A stretch of 64,000 nt of DNA from Candidatus Limnocylindrales bacterium (GCA_035626395.1 DASPNR010000007.1:186001-250000), one strand, 5' to 3'; positions 9,229 through 19,634 are shown, counted from the first letter of the stretch. The notes: generated from the sequence alone by a model not told the origin. Numbers and translations are program-made.

Positions 9229-10095
9229 ATGGGCGAAACCCTTCGCACCGAAACGGTCAACGGCGTCGGGCACATCGTCCTGACGCGCGCGCAGCAGTAC
9301 AACACGATCACGCCGGGCCTGCGCGATGAGCTCGCTGCAGCCATCGACGACGCGGATCGGGACGAGCGGGTGCACGTCATCCTGCTGCGCGCAGAGGGGC
9401 CGGCGTTCTGCGCCGGTTACGGTCTGGACTGGTCCACGAGCGGACAGGCTCGCGAAGATGCGGCCGCCAGTGCAGGACAGAGCAAGGCTTGGGACTCGGT
9501 GGCCGACATGGCGATGATCGGCCGCTTCGTCGACACGTATTTGAAGCTCTGGTACGCGCGCAAACCGACCATCGCGGCGGTGCAGGGCTGGTGCATCGGC
9601 GGCGGCACCGACATGGTGCTGTGTGCCGACATCATCGTCGCGGCCCATGGAGCGTCTTTCGGGTACCCGCCCTCGCGAGTGTGGGGAACGCCGACGACGG
9701 CGATGTGGGTCTATCGGATGGGGCTGGAGCGGGCCAAACGCTATCTGCTGACCGGCGACGAGATCTCCGCCGCCAAGGCGGTCGAGCTCGGATTGATTCT
9801 GGAGGCTGTTCCGGACGAGCAGCTTCTGTCGCATGCCACGGCGCTCGCCGAGCGCATGGCGCAGGTACCGACCAACCAGCTCGTGATGCTCAAGCTCCTC
9901 TGCAACCAGACGGCAGAGAACATGGGCATGGCATCGACCCGGACGTTGGGCGTCCTGTTCGACGGCATCGCCCGTCATACCCAGGAAGGCCTCGACTTCG
10001 TCGCACGGGCCGAACAGGTGGGTTTCCGCCAGGCGGTCCGGGAGCGGGACGATCCGTTCGGCGACTACGGGAGCAAGGCGGCCAAGCGACGCTGA
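9229..10095 (+). CDS. crotonase (enoyl-CoA hydratase/isomerase) family protein
   Basis: 288 residues with the crotonase fold acting on acyl-CoA thioesters. The two oxyanion-hole segments are AFCAGYGLDW (59-68) and QGWCIGGGTDMVL (119-131). The two glutamates that activate water in enoyl-CoA hydratase are not kept: the first position is Asp128 in GGGTD, and the region of the second reads YPPSRVWGT. It may therefore be an isomerase, lyase, thioesterase or another branch rather than a beta-oxidation hydratase. The ATG is the first one past the upstream tRNA gene; the frame itself is open into the tRNA. Confidence 0.85.
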   Translation: MGETLRTETVNGVGHIVLTRAQQYNTITPGLRDELAAAIDDADRDERVHVILLRAEGPAFCAGYGLDWSTSGQAREDAAASAGQSKAWDSVADMAMIGRFVDTYLKLWYARKPTIAAVQGWCIGGGTDMVLCADIIVAAHGASFGYPPSRVWGTPTTAMWVYRMGLERAKRYLLTGDEISAAKAVELGLILEAVPDEQLLSHATALAERMAQVPTNQLVMLKLLCNQTAENMGMASTRTLGVLFDGIARHTQEGLDFVARAEQVGFRQAVRERDDPFGDYGSKAAKRR

Positions 10096-10136
10096 CGCGC
10101 ATTGAATCCGGCATGGCCGGCCCGTAGCATTCGCTC

Positions 10137-10334
10137 GTGCGTTGCCCGACGTGCAAACAGCCCGTCGATCGCGAAACCAGCCCCTACCGGCCTTTCTGCT
10201 CCAGGCGGTGCAAGCTCGTGGATCTAGGTCGCTGGCTCGATGGGAGCTACGCCATACCTGGCGAACCTGCATCCGAAGAAGAGTTGGCCGCGGAATTGCA
10301 AAAGCTCGCCGAGCAAAAGCAGCGCGAGCACTGA
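10137..10334 (+). CDS. yacG: DNA gyrase inhibitor YacG
   Basis: 65-residue zinc-finger protein with the YacG pattern: CPTC near the N-terminus, then [24 protein letters not shown]. The four cysteines (3, 6, 21, 25) bind one zinc. E. coli YacG binds the GyrB C-terminal region and blocks DNA binding by gyrase. The start is GTG, giving [10 protein letters not shown]. The gene is monocistronic-looking, 41 bases after the crotonase gene and 71 bases before ccmE. Confidence 0.9.
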   Translation: MRCPTCKQPVDRETSPYRPFCSRRCKLVDLGRWLDGSYAIPGEPASEEELAAELQKLAEQKQREH

Positions 10335-10405
10335 GTGGGCGGCTCCGAACCCGGGTTGTCCGCTGTCCCGCCTCGCGTTAGGGTGCCACCTCTGCGGAAA
10401 CGGTC

Positions 10406-10801
10406 ATGAATCGCTCATACAAGTTCCTCGTCGGCATCGCCGTCATCGTCGCCACCGTCGGCTTCCTGATGTGGACCGCGGTGGATCAGACCAAAATGTA
10501 CATGATCACCGTCGCCGAGTTCCTGAGCGCGGGGGACAGCTACGCCGGCGAAACCGTGCGAATCGCCGGACGCGTCGCCCCCGGGACGATGAAGTGGGAC
10601 GCCACCAGCCGCGACCTGCGCTTCACGCTCAAGGACATTACCAGGGAAGGGACGGTGGACGTCCACTACAACGGCCTGCTCCCCGACATGTTCGCCGAAG
10701 ACCGCGACGTGGTGGTCGAAGGCCCCTACACGGATGAAACTCCTTTCCGGGCCACGACCGTCCTGACCGCGTGCCCCTCCAAGTATCAGGCAGAAGAGTG
10801 A
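10406..10801 (+). CDS. ccmE: cytochrome c maturation haem chaperone CcmE, Cys (CxxxY) variant
   Basis: 131 residues: one N-terminal membrane anchor (about 7-27), then a periplasmic OB-fold domain with VRIAGRVAPGT and the DVHYNGLLPDMF segment. In E. coli the haem attaches to a histidine in HxxxY; here the site reads C123-PSK-Y127. The cysteine form is known from archaea and some sulphate-reducing bacteria, where it defines a variant of system I. First gene of a tight ccmE-ccmF-ccmH-ccmI-like cluster; ccmF starts four bases after the stop. Confidence 0.93.
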   Translation: MNRSYKFLVGIAVIVATVGFLMWTAVDQTKMYMITVAEFLSAGDSYAGETVRIAGRVAPGTMKWDATSRDLRFTLKDITREGTVDVHYNGLLPDMFAEDRDVVVEGPYTDETPFRATTVLTACPSKYQAEE

Positions 10802-10805
10802 ATTC

Positions 10806-12794
10806 GTGATCGAGATCGGCAACCTCGCGCTCTATCTGGCGCTCGCCACTGCCGCGTACGCCGTCTTCGCCTGCGTCTACGGCGCACAGACCAGGCGCCG
10901 GGACTTCATTGCCAGCGGCGAGCACGCCGCCTACGCCTGCTGGGGCCTCGTCTGCATCGCCACGGTCGTGATGGTGCATGCACTGATCACGCACGACTTC
11001 CGCATCAAGTACGTGGCCGGCTACTCCAGCACCACGCTGCCGCTGCAGTACCGGATCACTGCCCTGTGGGGCGGCATGGAGGGGTCGCTGCTGTTCTGGG
11101 CGCTGATCCTGACCAGCTTCGTGGCCCTGGCACAGTTTCAGAACCGCAACCGCAACCGCGAGCTGATGCCGTACGTGACGGCGACCAGCGCCACCGTGGC
11201 CGCGTTCTTCCTGAGCCTGCTCGTCTTCGTGACGCCGCCGTTCGCCGTGCTCAGCCGCCCGCCGGTTGAAGGCACCGACCTGAACCCGCTGCTGCAGAAC
11301 TACTGGATGCAGATTCATCCGCCTTCTCTGTACCTGGGCTACGTGAGCTGGACGATCCCGTTCGGCTTCGCCATTGGCGCGCTGGCCACAGGACGCCTGG
11401 ACGACCTGTGGATCCGGACTTCGCGCCGCTGGTGCCTTGCGGCGTGGTTCTTCCTGTCTCTTGGGAATCTCTTCGGCGCGAGATGGGCCTACGAGGTTCT
11501 CGGCTGGGGCGGCTATTGGGCCTGGGACCCGGTCGAGAACGCGGCGTTCATGCCGTGGCTGACGGGGACGGCCTACCTCCACTCGGTGATGATCCAGGAG
11601 CGCAAGGACATGCTGAAGGTCTGGAACATGACCCTCATCATCCTGACCTTCGCGCTGACGATCTTCGGCACGTTCCTCACCCGGTCAGGCGTCATCTCCT
11701 CCGTGCACTCGTTTACGCAGTCTGGACTCGGGCCGTACTTCCTCTGGTTCCTCGCGCTGATCGTGGTGGGCTCGGGCATTCTGGTGGTCCTGCGGATCAG
11801 GGAGCTTCGGCCGCGCCACAAGCTCGACAGCATCCTGTCGCGCGAGTCCGCATTCCTGTTCAACAACCTGTTGCTGCTCGGGATCGCGTTCGCGACGTTC
11901 TGGGGGACCCTGTTCCCCGTGCTGTCCGAGGCGGTCCGCGGCGTGAAAATCACGGTCGGCCCGCCCTTCTTCAACCAGGTCAACGCCCCGCTCGCCATTG
12001 CTCTGCTGCTGCTGATGGGCATCGGCCCCATCATCGCCTGGCGGCGCGCCTCGGCGCGTCATCTGATGGAGAGCTTCCTCTGGCCGGCGCTGTTCGGGCT
12101 CCTGGTCGGCGGCGCGGCCTTCGCGCTCGGCATGCGCACGCTGCAGGCACTGCTCGTGACGTCGTTCTCGGCATTCGTGCTGTACACGGTGGTTGCGGAG
12201 TTCCATGCCGGCGCGCGCGCTCGTATGTCGATGGTCGGCGAAGGGTACGGCGCGGCGCTGCTGGGGCTGATGCGCAAGAACCAGCGGCGCTATGGCGGCT
12301 ACATCATTCACGTCGGCGTCGTGTTCATGTTCCTCGGCGTGACGATGTCGTCGGTCTATCGCCTCGAAGAGATTCATACGGTCAAAAAGGGCGAAGAATT
12401 CGGCGTCGGCCGCTACACGATCCGCTACGATGATGCCGCCAGCAGCGAGAACGCGCACATGGCGCGGCTCACGGCCACGCTGACGGTCTTCGAGAACGGA
12501 CAGCAGATCGACGTGCTTCATCCGGAGAAGCGCTTCTACAAGCGGCCGGAGCAGCCTGCCACGGAGGTCGACCTGCGTTCGACGATGCGCGACGACCTCT
12601 ACGTGATCCTCGGCAGCATCGACGACAAGGGCGTGGCGACGATCCAGGCTTACGTCAATCCGCTGGTCTGGTGGCTGTGGTGCGGCGGCGTGGTGCTGGT
12701 TCTGGGCACCGCCGTCGCCGTCTTTCCGACCCGCCGCGCTCGCGTGCTCGAGCGTGCGCGCGAGACCGCAGTCGGGCGACGGCAGCAAGCGTGA
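10806..12794 (+). CDS. ccmF: cytochrome c haem lyase subunit CcmF
   Basis: 662-residue polytopic membrane protein with the tryptophan-rich WWD haem-handling segment GWGGYWAWDPVENAAFMPWL at about 233-252. Conserved histidines lie around it (AYLHSVM) and near RRYGGYIIHVGVV. It attaches haem from CcmE to apocytochrome c in the periplasm together with CcmH/CcmI. GTG start four bases downstream of ccmE. Its TGA overlaps the GTG of the next gene in GTGA, so the two are probably translationally coupled. Confidence 0.95.
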   Translation: MIEIGNLALYLALATAAYAVFACVYGAQTRRRDFIASGEHAAYACWGLVCIATVVMVHALITHDFRIKYVAGYSSTTLPLQYRITALWGGMEGSLLFWALILTSFVALAQFQNRNRNRELMPYVTATSATVAAFFLSLLVFVTPPFAVLSRPPVEGTDLNPLLQNYWMQIHPPSLYLGYVSWTIPFGFAIGALATGRLDDLWIRTSRRWCLAAWFFLSLGNLFGARWAYEVLGWGGYWAWDPVENAAFMPWLTGTAYLHSVMIQERKDMLKVWNMTLIILTFALTIFGTFLTRSGVISSVHSFTQSGLGPYFLWFLALIVVGSGILVVLRIRELRPRHKLDSILSRESAFLFNNLLLLGIAFATFWGTLFPVLSEAVRGVKITVGPPFFNQVNAPLAIALLLLMGIGPIIAWRRASARHLMESFLWPALFGLLVGGAAFALGMRTLQALLVTSFSAFVLYTVVAEFHAGARARMSMVGEGYGAALLGLMRKNQRRYGGYIIHVGVVFMFLGVTMSSVYRLEEIHTVKKGEEFGVGRYTIRYDDAASSENAHMARLTATLTVFENGQQIDVLHPEKRFYKRPEQPATEVDLRSTMRDDLYVILGSIDDKGVATIQAYVNPLVWWLWCGGVVLVLGTAVAVFPTRRARVLERARETAVGRRQQA

Positions 12795-13273
12795 AACTGC
12801 CGGCAATGGCGCTCGTCGCGCTGCTCGCCTTCGGCGTGGGCAACGCTTCCGCGCAGGAGCTCCCGATGTCGCGTGGCGACGTCGAGGAGGGCCTGACCTG
12901 CCAGTGCGGCTGCGGCCTGACGGTCCACGCGTGCAATCATCTGCAATGCAGCTTCGCCATCCCCGTGCGCAAGGACATCGCCGAGTCGCTGGAGCGCGGC
13001 GAGACGGGCCAGCAGATTCTCGACCGGTACGCGCAGAAGTACGGCGAGAAAGTCCTTTCGTCCCCGATCGCCACCGGGTTCAACGTGCTGGCATGGATCG
13101 CCCCGTACGTTGCGGTGGCGGTGGGAGGCATCCTGATCGTGTTCGCCATTCGCCGCATGGCCCATCGGTCGGCCGAGCTGCCCCACGCGGCGCCGGACGA
13201 GCACAGCTCGGATCCGGCCTCGCAGCAGCAGCTCGCCCGTCTGCGTGAAGAGATCGAGGAGTTCGAGCGGTGA
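12791..13273 (+). CDS. ccmH: CcmH-family thiol protein with a CQCGCG motif
   Basis: 160 residues: an N-terminal signal or anchor, the CcmH/NrfF-like domain, a transmembrane segment near 98-119 and a charged tail. Where the usual family has LRCxxCQ, this one reads LTCQCGCG (Cys37, Cys39, Cys41) with further cysteines at 48 and 53, followed by the typical AIPVRKDI and ILDRYAQKYGEKVL. Role: keeping apocytochrome c thiols reduced for haem ligation. GTG start overlaps the ccmF stop by four bases, and its own stop overlaps the next GTG the same way. Confidence 0.88.
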   Translation: MKLPAMALVALLAFGVGNASAQELPMSRGDVEEGLTCQCGCGLTVHACNHLQCSFAIPVRKDIAESLERGETGQQILDRYAQKYGEKVLSSPIATGFNVLAWIAPYVAVAVGGILIVFAIRRMAHRSAELPHAAPDEHSSDPASQQQLARLREEIEEFER

Positions 13274-13659
13274 CAGCCGTCTTCGCAGTGTTGATCATCC
13301 TGACCGTGGCCGCACTGATCGCGGCGCCGCTGCTGCAGGCGGGGCGCGAGGTAGCGTTCGAGAGCGGCGGCCGCGGAGAGCTGTGGCGCCGCGAGAAGGC
13401 GGTGGCTCTGATGGCGATCAGCGAGGCGGATTTCGACCGCGCCACCGGCAAGCTGAGCGACGACGACTACCGCGTGCTGCGCCACGATTACGAGGGCCGC
13501 GCCGTACGCGCGATGGACGAGCTGGACGAGCTGGACGCGCTGGTGCCGCAAGCGTCCGCGGGCGGCGGCGCTCCATCCTTCCGCTTCTGCCCATCGTGCG
13601 GCCGCGCCTTTGCCGAACCCGACCGTTTCTGCGCCGGCTGCGGCCACGCTCGCGCCTGA
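13270..13659 (+). CDS. CcmI-like membrane protein with a C-terminal zinc ribbon
   Basis: 129 residues: one N-terminal transmembrane segment (2-22), then EKAVALMAISEADFDRATGKLSDDDYRVLRHDYE, which resembles the N-terminal part of CcmI/CycH. The end is a four-cysteine zinc ribbon, CPSC (107-110) and CAGC (121-124). The TPR domain of full CcmI is absent. GTG start overlaps ccmH by four bases, so it is co-translated with the haem-ligation genes. I infer a scaffold role in cytochrome c maturation; the zinc ribbon has no known job there. Confidence 0.7.
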   Translation: MTAVFAVLIILTVAALIAAPLLQAGREVAFESGGRGELWRREKAVALMAISEADFDRATGKLSDDDYRVLRHDYEGRAVRAMDELDELDALVPQASAGGGAPSFRFCPSCGRAFAEPDRFCAGCGHARA

Positions 13660-13714
13660 TCCTCGCCGGCCGCGCACGGTTGGTAATCCGCCTGCGCTGA
13701 GCTAGCGATAGCGC

Positions 13715-15079
13715 GTGGCAACCGACGACGCTTCTTCCACGCCGGTACGATCCATCGACGATCTCGAGGCGACGTTCCACGCCGGCGCCAAGGCACGCGA
13801 CCTGTGGCGCATCGGTGTCGAGTACGAAAAGCCGGTCGTGGACGCTTCCGGCGAAAGCGTGCCGTACGAAGGGGCCGTCGGCATCCGCCGGCTGCTCGAC
13901 GGTATGCGCGAGCGTTCGTCGCAGTGGGAAGGCGTCTACGAAGGGCGTCACCTGATCGCACTGCAGGACGGGCTGGCTTCGATCACGCTTGAGCCGGGCG
14001 GCCAGTTCGAAATGTCCGGGCAGCAATGCGACTCGCTGCATTGCGCAGCCGATGAGCTGGAGAGGCACGTTCGCGAAATCGTCACGGTAGGTCGCGAGAT
14101 CGGCGCACGGTTTCTTGGCCTGGGCATCGTCCCGAAGACTCCGCTTTCGCGCATCCCGTGGATGCCCAAGCATCGCTACGAGATCATGCGCAGGATCATG
14201 GCCCGCACAGGCACGCTCGGCCTGCGGATGATGGGACAGACAGCCACGGTGCAGTGTAATTTCGACTACGGCGACGAGAAGGACGCCGCCGACAAGATGC
14301 GTGTTTCGATGGCAATGGGGCCGGTGCTGGTTGCAGTCTCCGCCAACTCGCCCGTTGTGGACGGCAGAGCCACCGGTTTCCAGAGCTTCCGCTCCCACAT
14401 CTGGACCGATACCGACGCCGACCGCTGCGGCGTGCTGCCGTTCGTCTTCGAGACCGACGCGCTGTTCGGCGCCTACACCCAGTACGCCCTGGATGTACCG
14501 ATGTATTTCATCAAACGCGCCGGCCGTTTGATCGAGGTCGGTGGCATGACCTTCCGGCGATTCCTCGAGCTCGGCTGGGAGGGCGAGCGGGCCACGCTGG
14601 CGGACTGGACGCTGCACCTGACGACGCTGTTCCCCGAGGTGCGACTCAAGACGTACATCGAGGTCCGGTCTGCCGACAGCCAGTCGGTGGATCTGATGCT
14701 GGGGACGCCAGCCTTGATGAAAGGCATTCTCTACGACGCAGACTGTCTGGCTGCAGCCTGGGACGTCGTGAAGGCGTGGCCGGCCAACGAAATCTCGGAG
14801 ATCCAGGACCAGGCCGCGAGGAAAGGACTGGCAGGTCGAGCCGGCCGCCATAGCCTCGGCGACATCGCCCTGGAGGTCCTCGCCATTGCCGAGGAGGGGC
14901 TGGCGCGGCAGCACAAGCGAAACAGCGCGGGCCGCGATGAACGGCTCTATCTGGAGAAGCTCTCCGACGAGGTCCGCGGACGCCGCAACCCCGCCACCCG
15001 CATCATCGAGCAGTGGGAAGGACCCTGGAACGGTGACGTCGACCGCCTCATCGACTATGCCGCCTACCGCTTGAGCTGA
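13715..15079 (+). CDS. gshA: glutamate-cysteine ligase, plant/proteobacterial GCS2-like type
   Basis: 454 residues of the form typical of plant and alphaproteobacterial glutamate-cysteine ligases, first step of glutathione synthesis. Recognisable blocks are WRIGVEYEKP, ITLEPGGQFEMSG, MMGQTATVQCNFDYGDE, ANSPVVDGRATGFQSFRSHIW and the late ARHSLGDIALEVL-type region. GTG start at VATDDASSTPV; no obvious Shine-Dalgarno. No glutathione synthetase (gshB) lies in this window. Stands alone between the ccm cluster and the LexA-fold gene. Confidence 0.88.
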   Translation: MATDDASSTPVRSIDDLEATFHAGAKARDLWRIGVEYEKPVVDASGESVPYEGAVGIRRLLDGMRERSSQWEGVYEGRHLIALQDGLASITLEPGGQFEMSGQQCDSLHCAADELERHVREIVTVGREIGARFLGLGIVPKTPLSRIPWMPKHRYEIMRRIMARTGTLGLRMMGQTATVQCNFDYGDEKDAADKMRVSMAMGPVLVAVSANSPVVDGRATGFQSFRSHIWTDTDADRCGVLPFVFETDALFGAYTQYALDVPMYFIKRAGRLIEVGGMTFRRFLELGWEGERATLADWTLHLTTLFPEVRLKTYIEVRSADSQSVDLMLGTPALMKGILYDADCLAAAWDVVKAWPANEISEIQDQAARKGLAGRAGRHSLGDIALEVLAIAEEGLARQHKRNSAGRDERLYLEKLSDEVRGRRNPATRIIEQWEGPWNGDVDRLIDYAAYRLS

Positions 15080-15133
15080 AATTTTTTGCCGACCCCGTTG
15101 AGTTTCGGCGTTTCTTCGCCTAAACAGGGTTTC

Positions 15134-15898
15134 ATGTATAGCGAAGGAACGGCGAATCGGGTGCAACGGCCCGTTGCCCCCCGCGAAGAGGAAGACGCAT
15201 CGACGGCAGCGCTTGCCCCAGCCCCTGCCGGTTTGTCCGCAAGGCGCGCCGAGCATTGGCTCGATCTGCCCGCGGGCGCCTGGCAGAAGCGGCGGCTCTA
15301 TGCCCTGCGTGCACGCACGGACGCATTTCGCTCCGTCGGCGTGGGCATCGGAGACGTGGTGGTCGTCGAGCCGGGCGCCCGCGAGCAGCCCGGGCAGATC
15401 GTCCTCGTGCGCGGCCCCAACGGACTGGCGCTGCGAAGGCTGGCAAACCATCCGCGCGGCACGATGTCGTCCGTCCTGGAGCTGCCGCTGCGCGACCGCG
15501 ACGAGCGGGACTTTCACAGGGTCGTCGGGACGGTGCTGGCCGTGCTGCGCCCTACCGGCACGGGGGCGCTGAGGCCCGCTCGACCAAGCGCCCGCCGGCC
15601 GCATGCCACCGTTGGCGCACGCGCGCCCTCGCGCACCACCGCAATGCGCGCACCCAACGAGAGCGGCAGCGAAATTGAGGACCTGCGGCGGTCGCTCCAG
15701 CGGTCCCGGCTGCGCCTCGATGCTGCGTGTGGGCACATGGACCCACACGACTTCGCTCGTGCGAGCCGGCTCGTGGCCGGATTGTCAGCGCTCGTCGACT
15801 GTCTCGGCCACGCTCGCTCAACGGGGCTTCGAGCGGCGCTGCTCGCTGAGGCGAAGGCGACGGCGCAGATGGTGACCGCCGATCTTGCGAGGAAGTGA
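15134..15898 (+). CDS. LexA/S24-fold protein without the catalytic Ser-Lys dyad
   Basis: 254 residues. Residues 61-140 align by eye with the LexA C-terminal (S24) domain: the VGVGIGDVVVVEPGA, GQIVLVRGPNGLALRRL and FHRVVGTVLAVLRP blocks follow the LexA order. The LexA G(D/M)SM nucleophile segment reads RTDAFR here, and the catalytic Lys of VTVKRL is Arg (ALRRL), so self-cleavage is not expected. There is no recognisable helix-turn-helix in the N-terminal 40 residues. The C-terminal 100 residues start with a basic linker and end in predicted helices. The ATG after AGGG is preferred to a TTG at 15086. Function unknown. Confidence 0.6.
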   Translation: MYSEGTANRVQRPVAPREEEDASTAALAPAPAGLSARRAEHWLDLPAGAWQKRRLYALRARTDAFRSVGVGIGDVVVVEPGAREQPGQIVLVRGPNGLALRRLANHPRGTMSSVLELPLRDRDERDFHRVVGTVLAVLRPTGTGALRPARPSARRPHATVGARAPSRTTAMRAPNESGSEIEDLRRSLQRSRLRLDAACGHMDPHDFARASRLVAGLSALVDCLGHARSTGLRAALLAEAKATAQMVTADLARK

Positions 15899-15997
15899 GG
15901 GCGCGACCGCGCGACTAGGGACAGGGAGACGGGCGCGGTGGACGCCCGGATTAAGGTCGATAATGGCTGCCCTCACTTTATTTCATGGCCGTGAATC

Positions 15998-16027
15998 TTC
16001 CATCCGTCGCTGCATGTGTGTTATATG
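15998..16027 (+). promoter_or_regulatory. weak candidate promoter for the following small gene
   Basis: TTATAT/TATATG lies in an otherwise G+C-rich spacer, 17-18 bases after a poor -35 (TTCCAT). The -10 match is fair and the -35 match is weak. It stands 54 bases before the ATG of the next gene. Evidence is only base composition and spacing. Confidence 0.25.
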
Positions 16028-16081
16028 ACGCCCTGCATCAGGCACTGATGGCCTGAATGCTCGTCCCAAAAAGAGGAAACC

Positions 16082-16498
16082 ATGGCCGACCGATTTGTGA
16101 ACCTTTTCGAGCCGGACACCCTGCTGCCGGCACAATACTTCGCCGCCTTCTCGCGTGAAGGTGGTCTCGTTCGCGAGCGGCGCCTGATGCTCGCCGTGTT
16201 GCAGGACGCGGTCGAGTGCTACCAGAAGTACGCTCTTGCGCGAGACCCTCGCGGAAGACTCCTGTTCGAAGATGCTCAGGAATGGATCGAGTCGCGCGAG
16301 CGGGAATGGCCGTTCGCTTACGAGAACATCTGTGAAGTGCTGAGCCTGAACGCCGAGTACATCCGCCGTGGTCTGTCGAAGTGGCGCCAGCAGCGCGGTC
16401 CGGTTCGCCGTTCTGCTGCCAAGATCGTCCCCTTGGCCGAACGTCGCGCGATGGATCCGATGGAAGTCCTCCAGGAGAGCCTGCAGCAGGCCTGCTGA
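16082..16498 (+). CDS. conserved small protein of unknown function
   Basis: 138 residues. Core pattern: RRLMLAVLQDAVECYQKY, RGRLLFEDAQEWIES, WPFAYENICEVLSLNAEYIRRGLSKW. I recall similar proteins (often WPFSFENIC...LGLDPDYIRRGL) in deltaproteobacterial genomes, with no assigned function. The NICEVL...YIRRGL part looks like a small helical, possibly HTH-like module, and the tail is basic; DNA binding is only a guess. GAGG lies six bases before the ATG. It forms its own transcription unit, with a candidate promoter before it and a strong terminator after it. Confidence 0.7.
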   Translation: MADRFVNLFEPDTLLPAQYFAAFSREGGLVRERRLMLAVLQDAVECYQKYALARDPRGRLLFEDAQEWIESREREWPFAYENICEVLSLNAEYIRRGLSKWRQQRGPVRRSAAKIVPLAERRAMDPMEVLQESLQQAC

Positions 16499-16522
16499 TT
16501 CCGTCCCGGAAGCTGTGTCCTC

Positions 16523-16556
16523 GAAGGCCCGCCTCTCGCTCGAGAGGCGGGCCTTC
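16523..16556. terminator. strong intrinsic terminator, probably bidirectional
   Basis: A 15-base-pair perfect stem: arms gaaggcccgcctctc and gagaggcgggccttc with loop gctc. TCATTTT follows on plus, and an A/T-poor but short tail on minus. It lies between two convergent genes whose stop codons are 25 bases and one base away, so it can end both transcripts. Confidence 0.88.
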
Positions 16557-17540
16557 TCATTTTGAGACGTCGCCGGCGACGGCGACCGACGCGTCGACCA
16601 TTCCAACGTCGGTCGGAACTCCGTTTTGCGCCTCGACGACAGCCGCCAGCAGTTCTGCGTCCACCAGCGACGTCCACCCTCGCTTCGCGATCAGCGACTG
16701 CGCCTCGGCATACAGGCTCGGCTGCAGGCCGTAGATGTCTTCATGGACCTCGAGCAGGACTCGACCGCGGTGCATGGCGACCTTGACCGGCTGATACAGG
16801 AACACTCCGGGCGTGCCTACCGGCACGAGAGGGAACAGCGACGCGATGTCTTCATTATATAGCCGCAGGCAGCCGTGGCTGACCTGCATGCCCACGCCCC
16901 AGGGCTTGTTGCTGCCGTGGATGCCATACGCCGGCAGTGACAGCTCGAGGCGGTAACGTCCCAGCGGGTTCTCGGGGGTGCCGCCGGGAATCACGTATTC
17001 GCTGAAGCCGTTCTCGGCGATGCGTTCCTTGCGGATCGACTCCGGGATGGTCCACTTCGGGTTGACGGTCTTGCTGGAGACGCGGAAGGAGCCTTGCGGC
17101 GTCTGCCAGTCCTCACGCCCGAGTCCGACCGGAACCGTGACCACGCCGCCGTCCTCCGGAAAGTAGTAGAGCCGCATCTCCGGAATGTTCAGCACGAGCC
17201 CCTGCCGCGGCGCTTCGGGCAGGATCCAGCGCGTCGGCACGACCAGCGGCTCGGCCCCGGCCGGCACCCAGGGATCAATGGTGCGATTGGCGGAAACCAT
17301 TTCGTTGAAGCCGAGATCGTAGTGGCGTGAGATGTCCAGGAACGTCTCGCCCTTGACAGCGGCGTGGGTACGCAGCCGCCCGACCACCTCGGTTCCGGGC
17401 GCAAGGTCGTGCCGCACAAGAGCACGCCGCTCCTCCCCCGGCGCCTGCGTCGGCCCTTCCAGATCGGCGGCGACGGCGAGCCGCGGCGCCCCGGCCAGCA
17501 GCACCACGACTGCTGCGCGAGCGATCTTCGCGAAAGTCAT
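16557..17540 (-). CDS. L,D-transpeptidase (YkuD domain) with LysM-like module
   Basis: 327 residues: signal peptide (1-25), a LysM-like segment (about 62-104: VKGETFLDISRHYDLGFNEMVSANR), then the YkuD catalytic domain. The active site is H208-GSNKPWGVGMQV-S-H222-G-C224-L-R226, the classical HX(n)SHGCxR arrangement. It forms meso-DAP cross-links in peptidoglycan or attaches envelope proteins, and resembles the ErfK/YbiS/YcfS group. The C-terminal 60 residues are an extension typical of these enzymes. It supports a periplasm and DAP-type cell wall. Confidence 0.92.
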   Translation of the reverse strand: MTFAKIARAAVVVLLAGAPRLAVAADLEGPTQAPGEERRALVRHDLAPGTEVVGRLRTHAAVKGETFLDISRHYDLGFNEMVSANRTIDPWVPAGAEPLVVPTRWILPEAPRQGLVLNIPEMRLYYFPEDGGVVTVPVGLGREDWQTPQGSFRVSSKTVNPKWTIPESIRKERIAENGFSEYVIPGGTPENPLGRYRLELSLPAYGIHGSNKPWGVGMQVSHGCLRLYNEDIASLFPLVPVGTPGVFLYQPVKVAMHRGRVLLEVHEDIYGLQPSLYAEAQSLIAKRGWTSLVDAELLAAVVEAQNGVPTDVGMVDASVAVAGDVSK

Positions 17541-17576
17541 CAGCGCCCCGACCTGTGCTCCCCGCGATGCCCTTCG

Positions 17577-19634
<2,058 letters not shown>

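Noticed and set aside
13660..13714. CRISPR or repeat array in the G+C-rich spacers
   Set aside because: No regularly spaced direct repeats were seen anywhere in the window apart from the coding 15-base repeat in jag.
15086..15133. TTG start upstream of the LexA-fold gene
   Set aside because: No ribosome binding site, and it is only seven bases from the gshA stop. The downstream ATG has AGGG before it.
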